This document shows, one piece after another, positions 12,374 through 24,577 of a DNA stretch of 64,000 bases. Made by a program: the position numbers and the translations under genes. Positions within the stretch are counted from its first letter, which is position 1; every line of letters starts with the position of its first letter. The stretch covers positions 1,922,001 to 1,986,000 of the forward strand of contig JAGPNK010000005.1 in assembly GCA_020746835.1 (NCBI GenBank), read 5' to 3'. This DNA is from Stachybotrys elegans. Taxonomy: Eukaryota; Ascomycota; Sordariomycetes; Hypocreales; Stachybotryaceae. The notes under the pieces are model-generated. The model was not told where the DNA came from, made no database searches, and saw nothing but the letters and a program-made list of their open reading frames with translations.

Positions 12374-15300
12374 TGTGCGTGTACCTGGACATGGAGCGAG
12401 ACATGGGAAGCCAGGTCAGCGGCCCGCCAGAGGGAGGCGATGTAGTCTGGGCACCGGGGACGTCGAGCGAAGGCGCTCTGGCCGCGCTAAGGCAAAGCCA
12501 GCGCACCTTGAAATCACACACATGCTGTCCTGCTAGCGAATGGCCTCAGTCGATCGCTCGTGAGGCCTGCCAGCGAATGCTCCCCCGGGTCTGGCATGTA
12601 CTCTTCGCCCTGTCGTTCGTCGTGCTTTCCCAAGCATCTAATTACCGCCTTTGGGTCCGTAGCACCTTTGGAAAAGTACGAGAGAGAGCGGACTATGAGA
12701 TGCACGATTACGGAGCATCTGAGCATTTCGAAGGCGGGCAGACAGGTGGGGTGGGCCAATTCGACTGGGGGGCGTGCATGTACCGTGTCAGGTACAGAAG
12801 CATTGAGCAAATGGTGGTACCTGTGGCTCAGCAACCTGGTTGCCTCATACCTCCCACGAGATGCCTTGGGGCCTCGCCGTCCAGTCGTCTGGCCCTGGTC
12901 GCCTGTTGCCGTCGTCGCAGGTTTCAAGGCCGTCCCATCGGAATGGCCTCTGCTACATACGATGTGCATGTGAGAGGAGAGGAGAGGAGAGAAGGGACGG
13001 GGGAGGGAGGGCTTGTGGCCAAAAGATTGCCCCGACAGCTCTACCTGTGCCTGTGTGCAGCTTGTACAGGTACGTGGTACACGATTGAGCAGCTCTTTGT
13101 CGGGGCGGGTCGAACAAACACCATCGGCGCGTTAACTCTAGATTGCCCCAGCCAACCACCACCTTTCATTCATGGCATCCCATCGCAGCAGGAGGGAGGA
13201 GGTGGTTACCCGGGTGGAGAGCGGACATAATCCCCAGAACTCACTTCGGCGACGGACCCGTGGCTATCCGCGACTCGAGCTGAACAATTCGAGGTTTCCG
13301 AAGGCGGTTCCTTGCCGAGGCCAACCCGTCCTGCCCAGCGTGTCTGCGCTCTGTTTCTGTGTCTGTGCTGAGGCAATTGGCCCTCCGGTCTGTATTGAGA
13401 AGAGGAGGCTTCCGGGCTCGTCGGTTGGATATCTTCCTTTTTTCTCTTTTTTTTTTCCTTTCTTTTTTCCCCCTTTCCTTTTTTGAGTTGCTTTCTTTTT
13501 CCCCCCGCCTTGTCTCTGCTGAAAGGCTCGTACCTGCAGCAGGGAGTTGAGCAAAAAGGGCTTTAGTCATCATAATCGTTCATGCAACTGGCCGAGAATT
13601 GCCTTGTTAGAGGCGCAAAGCCCAATGAGCAGGCCGGTCGGCCTCCCAATGTACATACATAGGTGCTGTGTCTTGTGCAAGGGGTGGGAAAAAACAAACA
13701 CGGATGTATACGCCCCCCCAAATATCACGCGGGCAGTCGAAAGAAGGCATAGGTAGCAACCCCCAAAATTGCAAGGTTCCTTTTCTAGCCATCGGCGTGA
13801 CTAATGCTTTCCTCTCACGCTGCCTGTTCCGAGTGACCAGCTCAGCCCTCTTGCACGTCACCACCCAACTCGCACTGCTTCTTCCCAATACTATTGGAGG
13901 GGGACATGGAACAGGCTGCTGGGTCGTGTAACACGCCTCGGGCTCAGCAGGCCTGCAGTCACCCATGTGGCAGCCCAGGTATAACTGCCTTGATGTGTGA
14001 TGTATCAATGTCACACCAGTGATGTGTGCGTACAGCTGTCTGATGATGCAGCAGTAATTAACTGGCCCGACAGTGACGGGCATGAATGGTAGCAAAGCAT
14101 TTAGGATACCTGTACCATGTAGCAGCCAACACTCCCCTGCAGCAAGCAAGCACCAATGCCTACCTAGAGGTATGCGTATGTGCGGTGCTCGGTGAACAGG
14201 ACGCGAGAGACCCTTCGGTCGTCCTTGTATTGGCTCAGGCTCCCGCTCATGTCGCAAGGCGTCGTCAGTCAGCCACGGCATTCCACCTCTGGGCCATATC
14301 TCACCCACATCTCACCTGGGCTGTCCGTGCCGTAATTTTTGTTTCAAGCCCATCATCTTCAAGACCCGTGGAGCTATTGGCGAGTGCATGTTTGAGAATC
14401 CTTTGCCTTGACGCCTTGAGTGCTGGTGCATCATGTAGGGTAGGTTCGCATGCACGCGAGCCTATTATTGTCATGGAGCCGATTATGTGCCTGATCAGCC
14501 GTACCGGAGCAACTGATGAAGCCCCTCCCCTGTTGACAGCCTCCACCGCCAAGGCGGTACCGTCTAGCACCTACTGGACCGTCTCAACGGCCAACCCATT
14601 CATCATTCATCATTCGTTGGATTGATTCAATTCCCTACCGCTATTCATTTCTGTTGGTGGTCCTACTACCAGCGCGCCATGCAAGCCGTTGACATCACAA
14701 ACTAATGCATTGCGAGCGTGCTCTCCCGCCAGATGCACCGCCATCTGTGGTAGCACTGCAGGTACTATTCCTGTTGGTAGGTACCTAGGTAGTATCCAGT
14801 TGAGACGCTATTCAAGACGGCTTCGTTCCCCATCCCCACACGACTCTCAATCAGCGATGGGTGGTGAGGCGACGGACGACGGAATGCCACGCCAACAATC
14901 TTGGTCGACAAGTTGCACTCCAACTAACCAGCGCCGACCAGTCCTGCTACGTACGCAGCACAAGTGTTGGCAGGTCTTCCATCTCGATTCCCTTCCCCCC
15001 ATCCAATGTGAAACAGGGCGGTCGACCAGCGCGCAGGTGCACCGGTTCCCTTCTACAACTACGCCTCCCACTAGGCCGTCCGGGTTCGCTGGCAACAGGC
15101 ACAGCGAGTAGTAGTCGGTCTGTCATGTACATCAGCACATGTACTGCCAGGTTGCTGGAGACCAGGGGACAGGGACGGGCAGGGGTGCCGCACTGCATCG
15201 ACACCTCCCGGGCCAAATGTGGTTTCGATGGTCTCTTGGCGTGCATGGATGGTCAGCAGCGTGTGCACTCGTCCATTCCAAACCACGTTCGCATCGAACA

Positions 15301-15669
15301 AGCCATGGCGAGAGCTGGGTTGTGGGACTTTGCATCCATCCGTATGTGCAGAGCCATCTCTATCGCCGAGCGCTGACGGACCCCTCGCCCGCCACTTGGC
15401 CCGTCACGCCGTCCCCCTAGCATTTTATTATTTCCAACGTTGCATGCATCTCCATGGTCGATCTGGCTGTGTATGTGCCTGCGTGCTGGCACATGCTGTG
15501 CGGTGAAACAGGTGCCTCACAGCAATTGATGCAGAACACACAAATTCACACAGCTGGCCCGCCTACCTCGGATTGGGAGACAAAGAGGATCATGTCTGTC
15601 TCTGACCACCACTCGGGTCCTTCTTATCTCGCCCAGAAGAAAGCAAGAGAGACAGGTTCGCTGTATATC

Positions 15670-15685
15670 ATGTATGTACATACAT
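15670..15685. repeat. Perfect palindrome of ATGTATGT / ACATACAT
   Basis: The 16 bases read identically on both strands and are followed by further CATA repeats up to about 15691. This is one of several TGTATGTACA-like elements in intergenic DNA of this window. Confidence 0.8.
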
Positions 15686-18473
15686 ACATACAGAGTCGAT
15701 TGAGAACCCACCCACCCTGATAGGCGTCCGCGGGATGAAGCCCATCAAATAATCTCCACACTGGGAGGATCTGGTACATGGTAATTAGCAGCAAGTGGTT
15801 CCAGTCTACCACGACCGCCGGCGCCCTTTCCGAACGTGCGGTCTAGCGATATTTCTCGAGGGCATATCCTGGGCACTCGGTGCAGGCGCTCCGGCCGCGT
15901 GACGATACGTCCGATTCCAACCTCGCCCTCGTATGACACAATAACTGACATGCTGCATACGTAGATGATGCTGCCGCTGGCCGGGACCCGTCAGCATGTA
16001 ATCACCATCTACTTATCTCGTATGCCATGTCCCAAACAACGGGGACAGGCGGGACATGCAGAAGGGGGGAGAGAGAACTACCTATGGCTGGGCAGCCTGT
16101 CTCTCTCCCTTGTGTTGGACGTTGTTGCGGAGAGTTGCCACGGGCGTCATCCATCCCACCCAACTTTGTGTAGGTGCTACGATAGGTAAGCTGAACAAAT
16201 AAGTACTTGACTACCTACTAGTAGCAACCCCAATCAGTGGACCCCTCTTGGACACTGCACAGAGCGAGAGACATTGCAGCAATCCTTCAACGCCGCCAGC
16301 GCCCGAAAGAATCCTGCACACTCAAATGCTCCTTGGCTTCATGGCTTCATGGTGGTTGCAGAGGCCAGCCGCTAAGCCAGTTGGTTCTGAAATACCCCAT
16401 TGATCAGCACCGCCACGGGATGGTGGATGGTGTCGGTTCGGGACGCCAGACGTCCCAGAGACACGGCTCACTCACTACCTGCTTACTAGTGCTCAGTTGC
16501 TTCAATTCCTCCTCGCTGTTGCCGAATACTCGTCGTGGGAGGGAGTGGGGTGGTGTGGTGGTGCATAGAACACAATGCCGTCAGGCATGGTCTCGTCTGG
16601 TCTAGTCCCGACCAATCCTCTTCTCTACGGCATCCAATGCCAGCTTGCTCGCGTGAGGGGCGACCCTTCTTGACCCCAAGCAAGCACTTGCGTCACCTGC
16701 AGGAGAATTGAAGGGGACCCGGCCATTCGACGCACACAGCCGCTAGGTACAGCAGGACCCCGTGACAACTATCCTTCACCTCGGTCACCAGGTTGGGAGA
16801 TATCCCTCAAGTAAGTAGGCAATGTACCGTCTACAAAGATGACGGCGAGACCCTCCCTCGCCTCGTCGTCAGTCGGTGAGGCGCTTCGCCGGCATGGCCG
16901 TCTTACGAGCATACGTCAATGGCCTCCCATCGGATCGCTGCGACGTTGTATTTGCACGTCGCAGTGGCTCATCATCAGATGCAACAAATATGATGTACGA
17001 CGTGAGCAAGGGACCCTGCACTCACGACCTTGTGGCGTTAAGCTAGATTGCCTAGACTTTCCCCTACCCTTCACTACGACGATTTAGTATGTGATTCTCC
17101 AACCTAGAAAGTGTGGAGGATTTGTCCGTGTTAATTCCTCCTCCTGTCGATGCAGGCCGGGGGTCTTCTCTTCTTCGACTTTTCCCTCTCTTTCTTCCCC
17201 CTTCTATTTCTTCTCGCTTCCCTGTCGACAGTCAAGAGGCAGTAGCCAAAAACAGTTGAAACAATCCCTCGCAGCAGGGGGGCTGGCCCAAAGCCGTAAC
17301 GGCGAAACAGCCTGGGCCACCGGGCAGGCAAGAGAAGGAGAACGAATGAATTGGGCATGTCAGCAGCAAAGACGGCCATGGAATGGCATGGTGTGGATGG
17401 GATGAAGGCCCCTGCCTGCGAAGGACCCGGCTGGCAAACTTGGGTCGAGCCACGATGTATCCATCCATCCATCCAGTTTGCTAGTGCCCGGATCTATTGG
17501 ACTTCTAGACTGGGCGAGCCAGCTGCCAGGCTGCTTCAGGTAACCTGGAAGTCGCCCAGCCTTTAGGGCCAAAGGCATCGGAAAGCAACATGCCTATGGG
17601 TGCAATCGTGCCTCACTGTCTTGTCCTGTCTTGTCTCTCCTCGCCTCTCCACCCCTCCCGCCCTGACGTTGCTTGGGTGAAGAAATGGAGACTGGATAGG
17701 CAAGACGGATATTCCCATCTCTGCCACATCTCATCATAATCATATTCCTGCATCCAAGCAACCTCCCTGTCCGGCTCCCTCCCTGGAGGTCGCCCCGCCC
17801 AAGGAGAGAGAGCTATGTACCAGACCTGAACCGTGCCCAATGGCGAGTAATTAGGGGTCTTCTTCCGGGGCATATTGTGAGATTGTCGAATGGGATCTGT
17901 GGCTTGGCTAACAGTCAAAGCGGAAGAGGGCAGAGAAGAATAAAACATAAATAAAGCTCGTGCAAAAATAGACAATAAATAGAAATACAGATCCGGACAC
18001 GAAGGAGGACAGAAGGACCCCTGGCCGAGCAAAGGCACGGCCTTCGTGTTCGTGCACACTGCTTGCTTATTTGGGCCAGCCACAGCTGTCCAACCCGATG
18101 CTTCGGAGTTTGGTTCGGTTTGACAGGTCGGTGGCAGATGCACACGCCCGGACATTCGTTCCTCCCAGCTCCCAGCCCACGGCGACTCGGGTACGGCAGC
18201 AGACAGGTCGTGCGTGCATGCTTGCGCGTGTTGCTAGAGGCCGCCAAAAGATCAGAGCGCAACAAGTCCCGGGTCCTATTATCCCGTAACAGTAATAGCA
18301 CACAACATTCACCACGAGGCAGAGGCAGAGAGAGAGAGGTGGGAGGGAGAGCCAACGGCCTGGGGGCACCTGCTGATGGATTTTCTTCCACGTTCCCTCC
18401 ACCGGCTTCGATTTCTGCACAGGCGGGTTTCCGAGCCCAATCAGGCATCTCGGCAACATACGCACATACATAT

Positions 18474-18495
18474 GTACATACATACATGTATGTAC
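18474..18495. repeat. Inverted repeat, 10-bp arms with 2-bp spacer
   Basis: The left arm GTACATACAT and right arm ATGTATGTAC are exact reverse complements separated by AC. Related CATA/TATG sequence continues on the left to about 18465. Function is unknown; it is the strongest member of the dispersed TGTATGTAC family here. Confidence 0.85.
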
Positions 18496-19914
18496 GCAGC
18501 ATGGGCAAGGCAAGAGGGCGGCCAGCGCGGGCCTCGACATGATCGGCCGTGATCGCCTGCGGATCTCGATCCCGACCAAGGAGAAACACTCTCCAGACGA
18601 GTCACCTCCCCCCAAGGCTTGGATTGATAGATACTTATATGAGGCGCGAGCTCCGCGCGTCCATCCGTCTTTTTCGGTTTCTTGCTGGGCCGAGTGAAGC
18701 GACCTGTCGCCTTGCCAAGCACGCCTCGTCCTCAGCGCAAAAGTACCCCTCAAATCCCCAACCCCAGGAGTTTTACTACAGCGGCAGTTGAAACTTTTCC
18801 ATAAAATAGCTCACCGGAGACCTGCTAGACAATACTGGCTGCATGGCTCAGTTCGATAATTCACAAAAAGGCCCTGTAGCGTGCGTTGCTGCTATTGGAC
18901 TGGCAACCCCCCTCCCTCCCTTACGGCATGGCACATACATCACAGGCACACACATCACACCAGCAGCCTACTATTCAGCCGCCTTCCTACTACAGTCATA
19001 CGGCATCGGGTGAGAGAGAGAGAGCCTCCTGCATGCCGGCGCAACTTCCCAGCTGACAAAGGCCGGTATGTCAATGTTTCTTTCTTGGGAGATGTGGGTG
19101 CGTGTCGTCTCCATCAGAGAATCAAAGAGAAAGAGAGCGAGAGACAGGCAGGATGCGTGTAGCCGGAGTATTCGGAATAACACCCCCCAACACCCCCCTC
19201 CATGCATGTCTTACCTCTCTCTCTCTCTCCGCCCCCCAAATCTGCTCGACGGCAGCGCGGCGACCGGCCGCATGGCCAATCAGGCGTTGCCTCGGAGCGA
19301 GCCCAGGTCCAACTGAAGCTGCATGTCTTGTCTCGTTTTCGCCGTTCCTGAGACACCGAGTTTCTTTTCTTATTTCGTCTTGCTTTTCCTCCTCCCCGCT
19401 GGGTCGCTGGTCAGCAAGCAAGAGCTCAGACCTCCCCAGGCGAAAATGATACCACCTTGTGCCGGGAGTACGGTGGCCGTAGCATTCTGGATACCACCGC
19501 GGATACAAAATGGTTCGTTTGCCGTATTTGTCGGAGAGACACGGCCGTAGTGCAGCGTGCACAGTCCTACACGTAACATCCCGCCCACGGGTCATGGTCT
19601 TTGATATGAGAAAAGGGTTCTTTTTGAAATACCAGACGGCGATAAACAGTCAACCCATCCCGAGACTCGAGCATTGACCAATTGCGCCTGCCGCTTCCAT
19701 TCGAGTCCTGTAATTACACCTTCGCGTCCAGTAGGCTCCATCCGCAGTGCGTCGCCGCTCCGACCCGCACGTGCGGCCCTGAGAAAGTCGCAGACATCAG
19801 CCTGTTGGTATACCCGTGCCTGCTTGGGCCCTCTTGTGCAAAAACTCCTGCGCCATATTACCACGCAACAGACACCGCTTCGCGGGAGACGGTTCGTCCC
19901 AGCAAGCGCTGCGT

Positions 19915-20595
19915 CTATTGCGTCTTGAACAGCAGGATGGCGCAGTGGCCGAGGTAGAAGTATATGAAGTGCTTGGTCTCTTTCGCGGTTGTCAGCTGCC
20001 GGCTGCCGGTGCGCCTGTGGCTTATTCTTGTATACGAGGCTCTGCCCCTCAGGTGACATACCGTGTGTGACGAAGCTGCCAAAGTTCCTTCCAACGATGC
20101 AGTGCCAGGTTGGGCCTTTGCGCTCGTCGAACTATCCAAGGTCCGTGTTAGCCGGGTCGTTCGAAGCTGTATACGTCGGTAGGGATCACGCAACCGTTCG
20201 CTTAATGTGCTGTGCAATGTCCTAGTCTTGTTAGTATGACCCTTGACAGCAGTGGGAAACGCGCGCACCTTTTCAAGAGTGAACTTGGCCATGGCTTCCT
20301 GGGCTGTTTCCTCGTCAGCACTGCCACCGGTCCCCGCGGCGGCGTTCCAACGCACCAACTTCGATCGACTCTTGCTGCATGTCCTCCGTCTATGTCTTCG
20401 GTCAGATCGGTTCTTGGCACGGGTCTGTGATTTCGAGTGTCATACCATGTCCGCGGACTTGATCTGAGCTGTTGGCTGGTCAGCATGTTCGCATTGGCAG
20501 CATACTCCGGGACACCCACCTTCCAGCTTCTCGCGGCCAGCGATGCTATCGATCTTGTCCGGGTGGGGGCTGGGGGTCTCCTGCTTGTCCGCCAT
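19915..20595 (-). CDS. Dynein light chain, LC8 type (DYNLL/Dyn2)
   Basis: This gene has seven exons: 20595-20520, 20468-20446, 20389-20356, 20303-20269, 20221-20195, 20131-20062 and 19979-19915. The six introns are 47-82 nt, and every junction keeps phase. The 109-aa product has a variable N-terminus (about 20 residues longer than animal LC8), then the near-invariant LC8 core: [54 protein letters not shown] and [22 protein letters not shown]8 forms a homodimer that binds short linear motifs in the dynein intermediate chain and in many non-dynein partners. Several exons are only 23-35 nt, so the gene leaves almost no open-reading-frame trace. Residues 109 and the exact splice sites are my reconstruction; the family call is secure. 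Confidence 0.93.
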
Positions 20596-21757
20596 CTTGC
20601 TGTATGTTGTCTTCGTGATCTAGAGGAGGGGTTTGTGCTGTGTCTATGCGAAGCTGTTAACCAGGACCAGTCGAGGGTTTTGGGCAGGAAAGAATGGTGG
20701 TGCATGAGGCTCCTTGGGTCCCTTTGTGCCCCCTTTCATGCCCAATGTGGCTCCATGCGATGCGTACCTTTATGCTGTCTGTTCCAGGTATTGGTGCGCC
20801 TGTGGTATGGGGGGGATGGTCGTATAATAGGGCAGCGTCTGCGGGTGTCGAGCAATTGAACGTTTGGCAGTGCGAACGACGTCGCGTGTTTTGATGGCTT
20901 GACACCACAACCGTGGTAGGGTGAGTGTGGCTGATGGTGGGATGTGGCGCACCCCTACCTCCCAAACCATCAGCATCCGACCAACACATTTCATAGCGCC
21001 ACGAGGTGTGTGGGTGATGGCTCGCATGCATGCAATTGCAACTCTTTGTGCTTTCTGTATGGGGCTCGGGTATATTCGGTGCCTATCTGGTAAATGGCTG
21101 GTGAACATGCCAAGGCATATGATTCTCAACTTCTCTCATTGATGGGATTTGCCATCTCGCCTCCAACTCAACTAGTACTGTTGGGTTAACGCTCATGGAC
21201 CCAGCGTTGATGTGTAGCGTCTGACCAATATCTGTATTTCGACTATCGCTGTCCTCTCGGGGACCTTATTGCCTTCGTGTGTAATCCTTTGACTCTATTG
21301 GGTTGCGACGCATGATAAATCGTACGTGGGTTTCCGGCATATCAAAGTGAAGTTGGTCCACGACTGCGGCAGCGTCGTCAGTGCTTCTGCGTTCCATCCA
21401 GCCATGCAACAATTATATTCACACAAAGACCAAAAAGACCACGACGATATCAACGCCTGCTGAAACACCAAAACACGTCTGCCCCGAAGCTCTATCATCC
21501 GTGGCGCCATGAGGCTGTATGTCGACATATAGGGTAGCCGATAGGCCTTTGAAGCAAGGGGCCACCATCGCGCACGGACCAACGATGGAAAATTCACCTT
21601 CAAGCCCCACCCTACATGACGATAAATGCTTGGGATAAATATCTTCTTTTTTTCCCTTCTTCTCCTGCTATGCGCATTTCCGCGAAAATCTTTACACCAT
21701 GACCAAGACTCTGGCTACTTGAGGACTGCGCCTCAATTGATCATTTCACCGCACAAA
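20596..21757. promoter_or_regulatory. Divergent intergenic region, dynein light chain / mrd1
   Basis: This 1.16-kb region separates two divergently transcribed genes and must contain both promoters. I see no coding exon in it. A short T-rich run precedes the mrd1 start (about 21645-21665). Confidence 0.5.
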
Positions 21758-24577
21758 ATGGAGACATCGAGAATTTTCATCAAGGGGCTACCGCCCAACC
21801 TCGGCGAGGCTGAGGCTCGAAAACACTTCTCAGCCAAGGGTCGAGAGATTACCGATATCAAGCTGATCCCTCAACGTCGCATCGGCTATGTGGGCTACAA
21901 GACACCCGACGAAGCCGCAAAGGCCATCAAGTACTTCAACAAGTCATATATTCGCATGTCAAAGATCTCCGTGGAGGCCGCAAGACCTGTTAGTAACGTC
22001 GCGTCCTCCTCGTCAAATGTTTTGCTGATGGAATGCTAGATCTCAGAGTCTCTACCAAGGGGAAGGGATGCTCCAGCTCCACCTCCTCAACCAACCAGTC
22101 GCGAAAATGCACCGAAGGTACCCGGAAAGGATGACAACACCAAGAAGAGGAAGAGGCAGGAGTTGAACGAGTCTGACCCCAAACTGCAAGAGTTCCTCCA
22201 GGTCATGAAGCCAGGAGGCAACGGCGTGCTGGACGACGACCTAAACTATCACATGGCCGGGGCGCACTCTGATAATGTACCCGCCGTCATTGCAGAAGGC
22301 GAGAGTGACGACGAGTACGAGCAGATCCCCGCCAGAAAGGAGAAGCAGCGCAGGATAGAACCTCCGCAAAAGGAAGTAGGACCTTCAGATCTAGCACCGG
22401 CTAAAACGGTCGAGACTCCTGGCCCTCCTGTAGCGCCTGTGGACACAGCAATGCCCGATGTCCCAGACGAGGTTGGCACCAAGAGTCAGGAGGCTGCTCC
22501 GGCGGCGACAGATGAGGACTGGCTGCGATCTCGGACCAATCGTCTTCTAGACCTGGTGGACGCAGATGACCTACCAGCGGCTGCGACAGCGGATTCCAAT
22601 GGCGTGCCTCCTCCACCCTCCGCGGTAGGCAGCAGCGCAGAGCCTGCCCAGACCAACGAGGCGTCAACCCAACCGATAGCCGGCAGTAGTGATGACGACA
22701 GCCCCGGAGTTGAGACGGGTGATTTGGAAGAGTCGACTCCAGAAAGCATGATCCGCCGAACGTCTCGGCTCTTCATCCGCAATCTCCCGTACACCGCCAC
22801 CGAGGACGACCTGCGCGAGCAGCTGGAGAAGTTTGGAACACTGGAAGAGGTACGTTTGCAAATTTCTTTTTTTTTCTCATCACCACCCTCGGAGGCGAAT
22901 TGGCGGGCAAAAGGATGAATCCCAGATAGGGACAGCTTATACTTCGGTATATGACGAGACCCTGGGCGAATATTTTAGTAGATGCTTCGATTTTCTGATA
23001 TCAACTGCCCTTCATGACACGATATTTCTGCCAGTATGCTTTTTATGCCGCGGCTCGCTAACTTGGCTCAGCTTCACCTGCCAACGACCGCATCGGGATC
23101 ACGGAAAGGGTTTGCTCTAGTGCTCTTTGCGGATCCCTCAAGTGCGGTTGAGGCATTCCAGACCATGGATGGGGCGACGTTTCAGGGGCGGATCCTTCAC
23201 ATCATCCCGGGGAATGCAAAAAAGGATGTGGGCTTGGATGAGTTTGCGCTTGCCAAGCTTCCGCTCAAGAAGCAGAACATGATCAGGAAGAAGGCTGAGG
23301 CTTCCTCCAACACCTTCAACTGGAACTCCCTGTACATGAGCCAGGATGCTGTCAACACCTCCATCGCTACCCGGCTTGGTGTCTCCAAGTCGGAACTCCT
23401 GGACCCGACCTCTGCCGATGCCGCAGTCAAGCAAGCGATTGCCGAGACTACCGTCATCCAGGATACTAAAGCTTACTTCGCCGCTAACGGCGTCGATCTT
23501 GATGCCTTCAAGAGCAATAAGCGGGGCGACACAGCCGTTTTGGTCAAGAACTTCCCTTATGGGACAACAATGGAGGAGCTGAGGCAGCTCTTCGAGGAGA
23601 GTGGACCGGTCCTTAGGGTTCTGATGCCACCAAGCGGAACGATAGCCATCGTCCAGTTCGCCCAGTCGAACCACGCCAAGGCTGCTTTCGGAAAGCTGGC
23701 CTACCGACGCATCAAAGACAGCGTCCTTTTCCTCGAGAAAGCTCCAAAGGATATTTTCAAGAGTGAACCTTCTTCCTTCAAGCCTGCCCAGGCGAGTGAT
23801 CAGCCGGCCGGAAAGGAGAAGCTAAGCGTGAATGACCTGCTATCGCGCGATGACCCAGCCGAGGAAGAGGTGATTGAGACGTCGTCACTCTTTGTTCGAA
23901 ATCTAAACTTTGCCACAACGACAAGTAAACTGGCCGAGGCTTTCCAGCCTCTTGACGGGTTTGTCTCTGCCAGAGTCAAGACCAAGATGGACCCCAAGAA
24001 GCCTGGCCAGACGCTAAGCATGGGATTTGGATTTGTAGAGTTCCGTACCAAGGAGCTGGCCCAGAAGGCACTCGAGTCTATGGATGGCACGGTGCTGGAT
24101 GGCCACAAGCTTGCCGTCAAGGCCTCCCACAAGGGCTACGACGCGGCAGAGGAGAGACGGCGCGAGGACAAGGCCAAGAAGCTGGCCGCCCACCGCACCA
24201 AAATCATCATTAAGAACCTACCGTTCCAAGCCACCAAGAAGGACGTTCGGGCGCTATTCGGGACATACGGACAGCTAAGATCCGTCCGCGTTCCAAAGAA
24301 GGCAGACTCCACCACCAGAGGGTTTGCATTTGCCGACTTCGTCACATCACGAGAGGCGGAGAACGCACTAAATGCGTTGAGAGATACTCATTTGCTCGGC
24401 CGAAAGCTAGTCCTCGACTTTGCAGAAGCAGAGGCGGTGGATGCAGAGGAGGAGATCGAGAAGATGCAGCGCAAGGTAGGGGGCCAGGTCAATAAAGTAG
24501 CCCTTCAGCAGCTCACGGCCGGAGGGAGGCGGAAGGTCAATATTGGGAACAATGAGGAGGAGGACTTTGAGGGTTGA
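21758..24577 (+). CDS. mrd1: Multiple RNA-binding domain protein Mrd1
   Basis: This is a three-exon gene: 21758-21988, 22040-22849 and 23072-24577. Introns are 51 and 222 nt, all in phase 0. The product is about 848 aa, the usual size for Mrd1. Five RRMs are visible: RRM1 at about 3-77 (RIFIKGLPPNLGEAEARKHF), RRM2 from about 320 (RLFIRNLPYTATEDDL), RRM3 from about 500 (AVLVKNFPYGTTMEEL), RRM4 from about 618 (SLFVRNLNFATTTSKL) and RRM5 from about 722 (KIIIKNLPFQATKKDV). An acidic, disordered linker separates RRM1 and RRM2. Mrd1 binds 35S pre-rRNA and U3 snoRNA in the nucleolus and is needed for early cleavages that give 18S rRNA. The upstream frame is open to 21626, but conserved sequence starts at the chosen ATG. 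Intron 2 interrupts RRM2. Confidence 0.95.

Larger units (their letters stand above)
11121..19914. other. 8.8-kb region without a supported gene
   Basis: This lies between the 5' end of ell1 and the 3' end of the dynein light chain gene, both on the minus strand. I read all frames for family motifs and for exon-like pieces flanked by GTANGT and CTRAC...AG signals and found none I can defend. The longest ORF (308 codons, 12304-13230) reads as random composition. What it does hold: a CAC repeat near 12357-12373, GAGAG runs at 12973-12991, pyrimidine tracts at 13435-13500, TACCTAGGTA-type motifs (11783-11822, 14778-14792) and TGTATGTACA palindromes (15670-15685, 18474-18495). It could be a large regulatory region or carry a long non-coding RNA. 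Confidence 0.45.

Noticed and set aside
12304..13230. Longest ORF in the 8.8-kb desert (308 codons, +)
   Set aside because: Composition is erratic, it contains a His/Thr run from a CAC repeat, no domain or signal is visible, and it reads like translated non-coding DNA.
13607..14308. 233-codon minus-strand ORF
   Set aside because: No family motif and no splice-site context; it overlaps other equally random ORFs.
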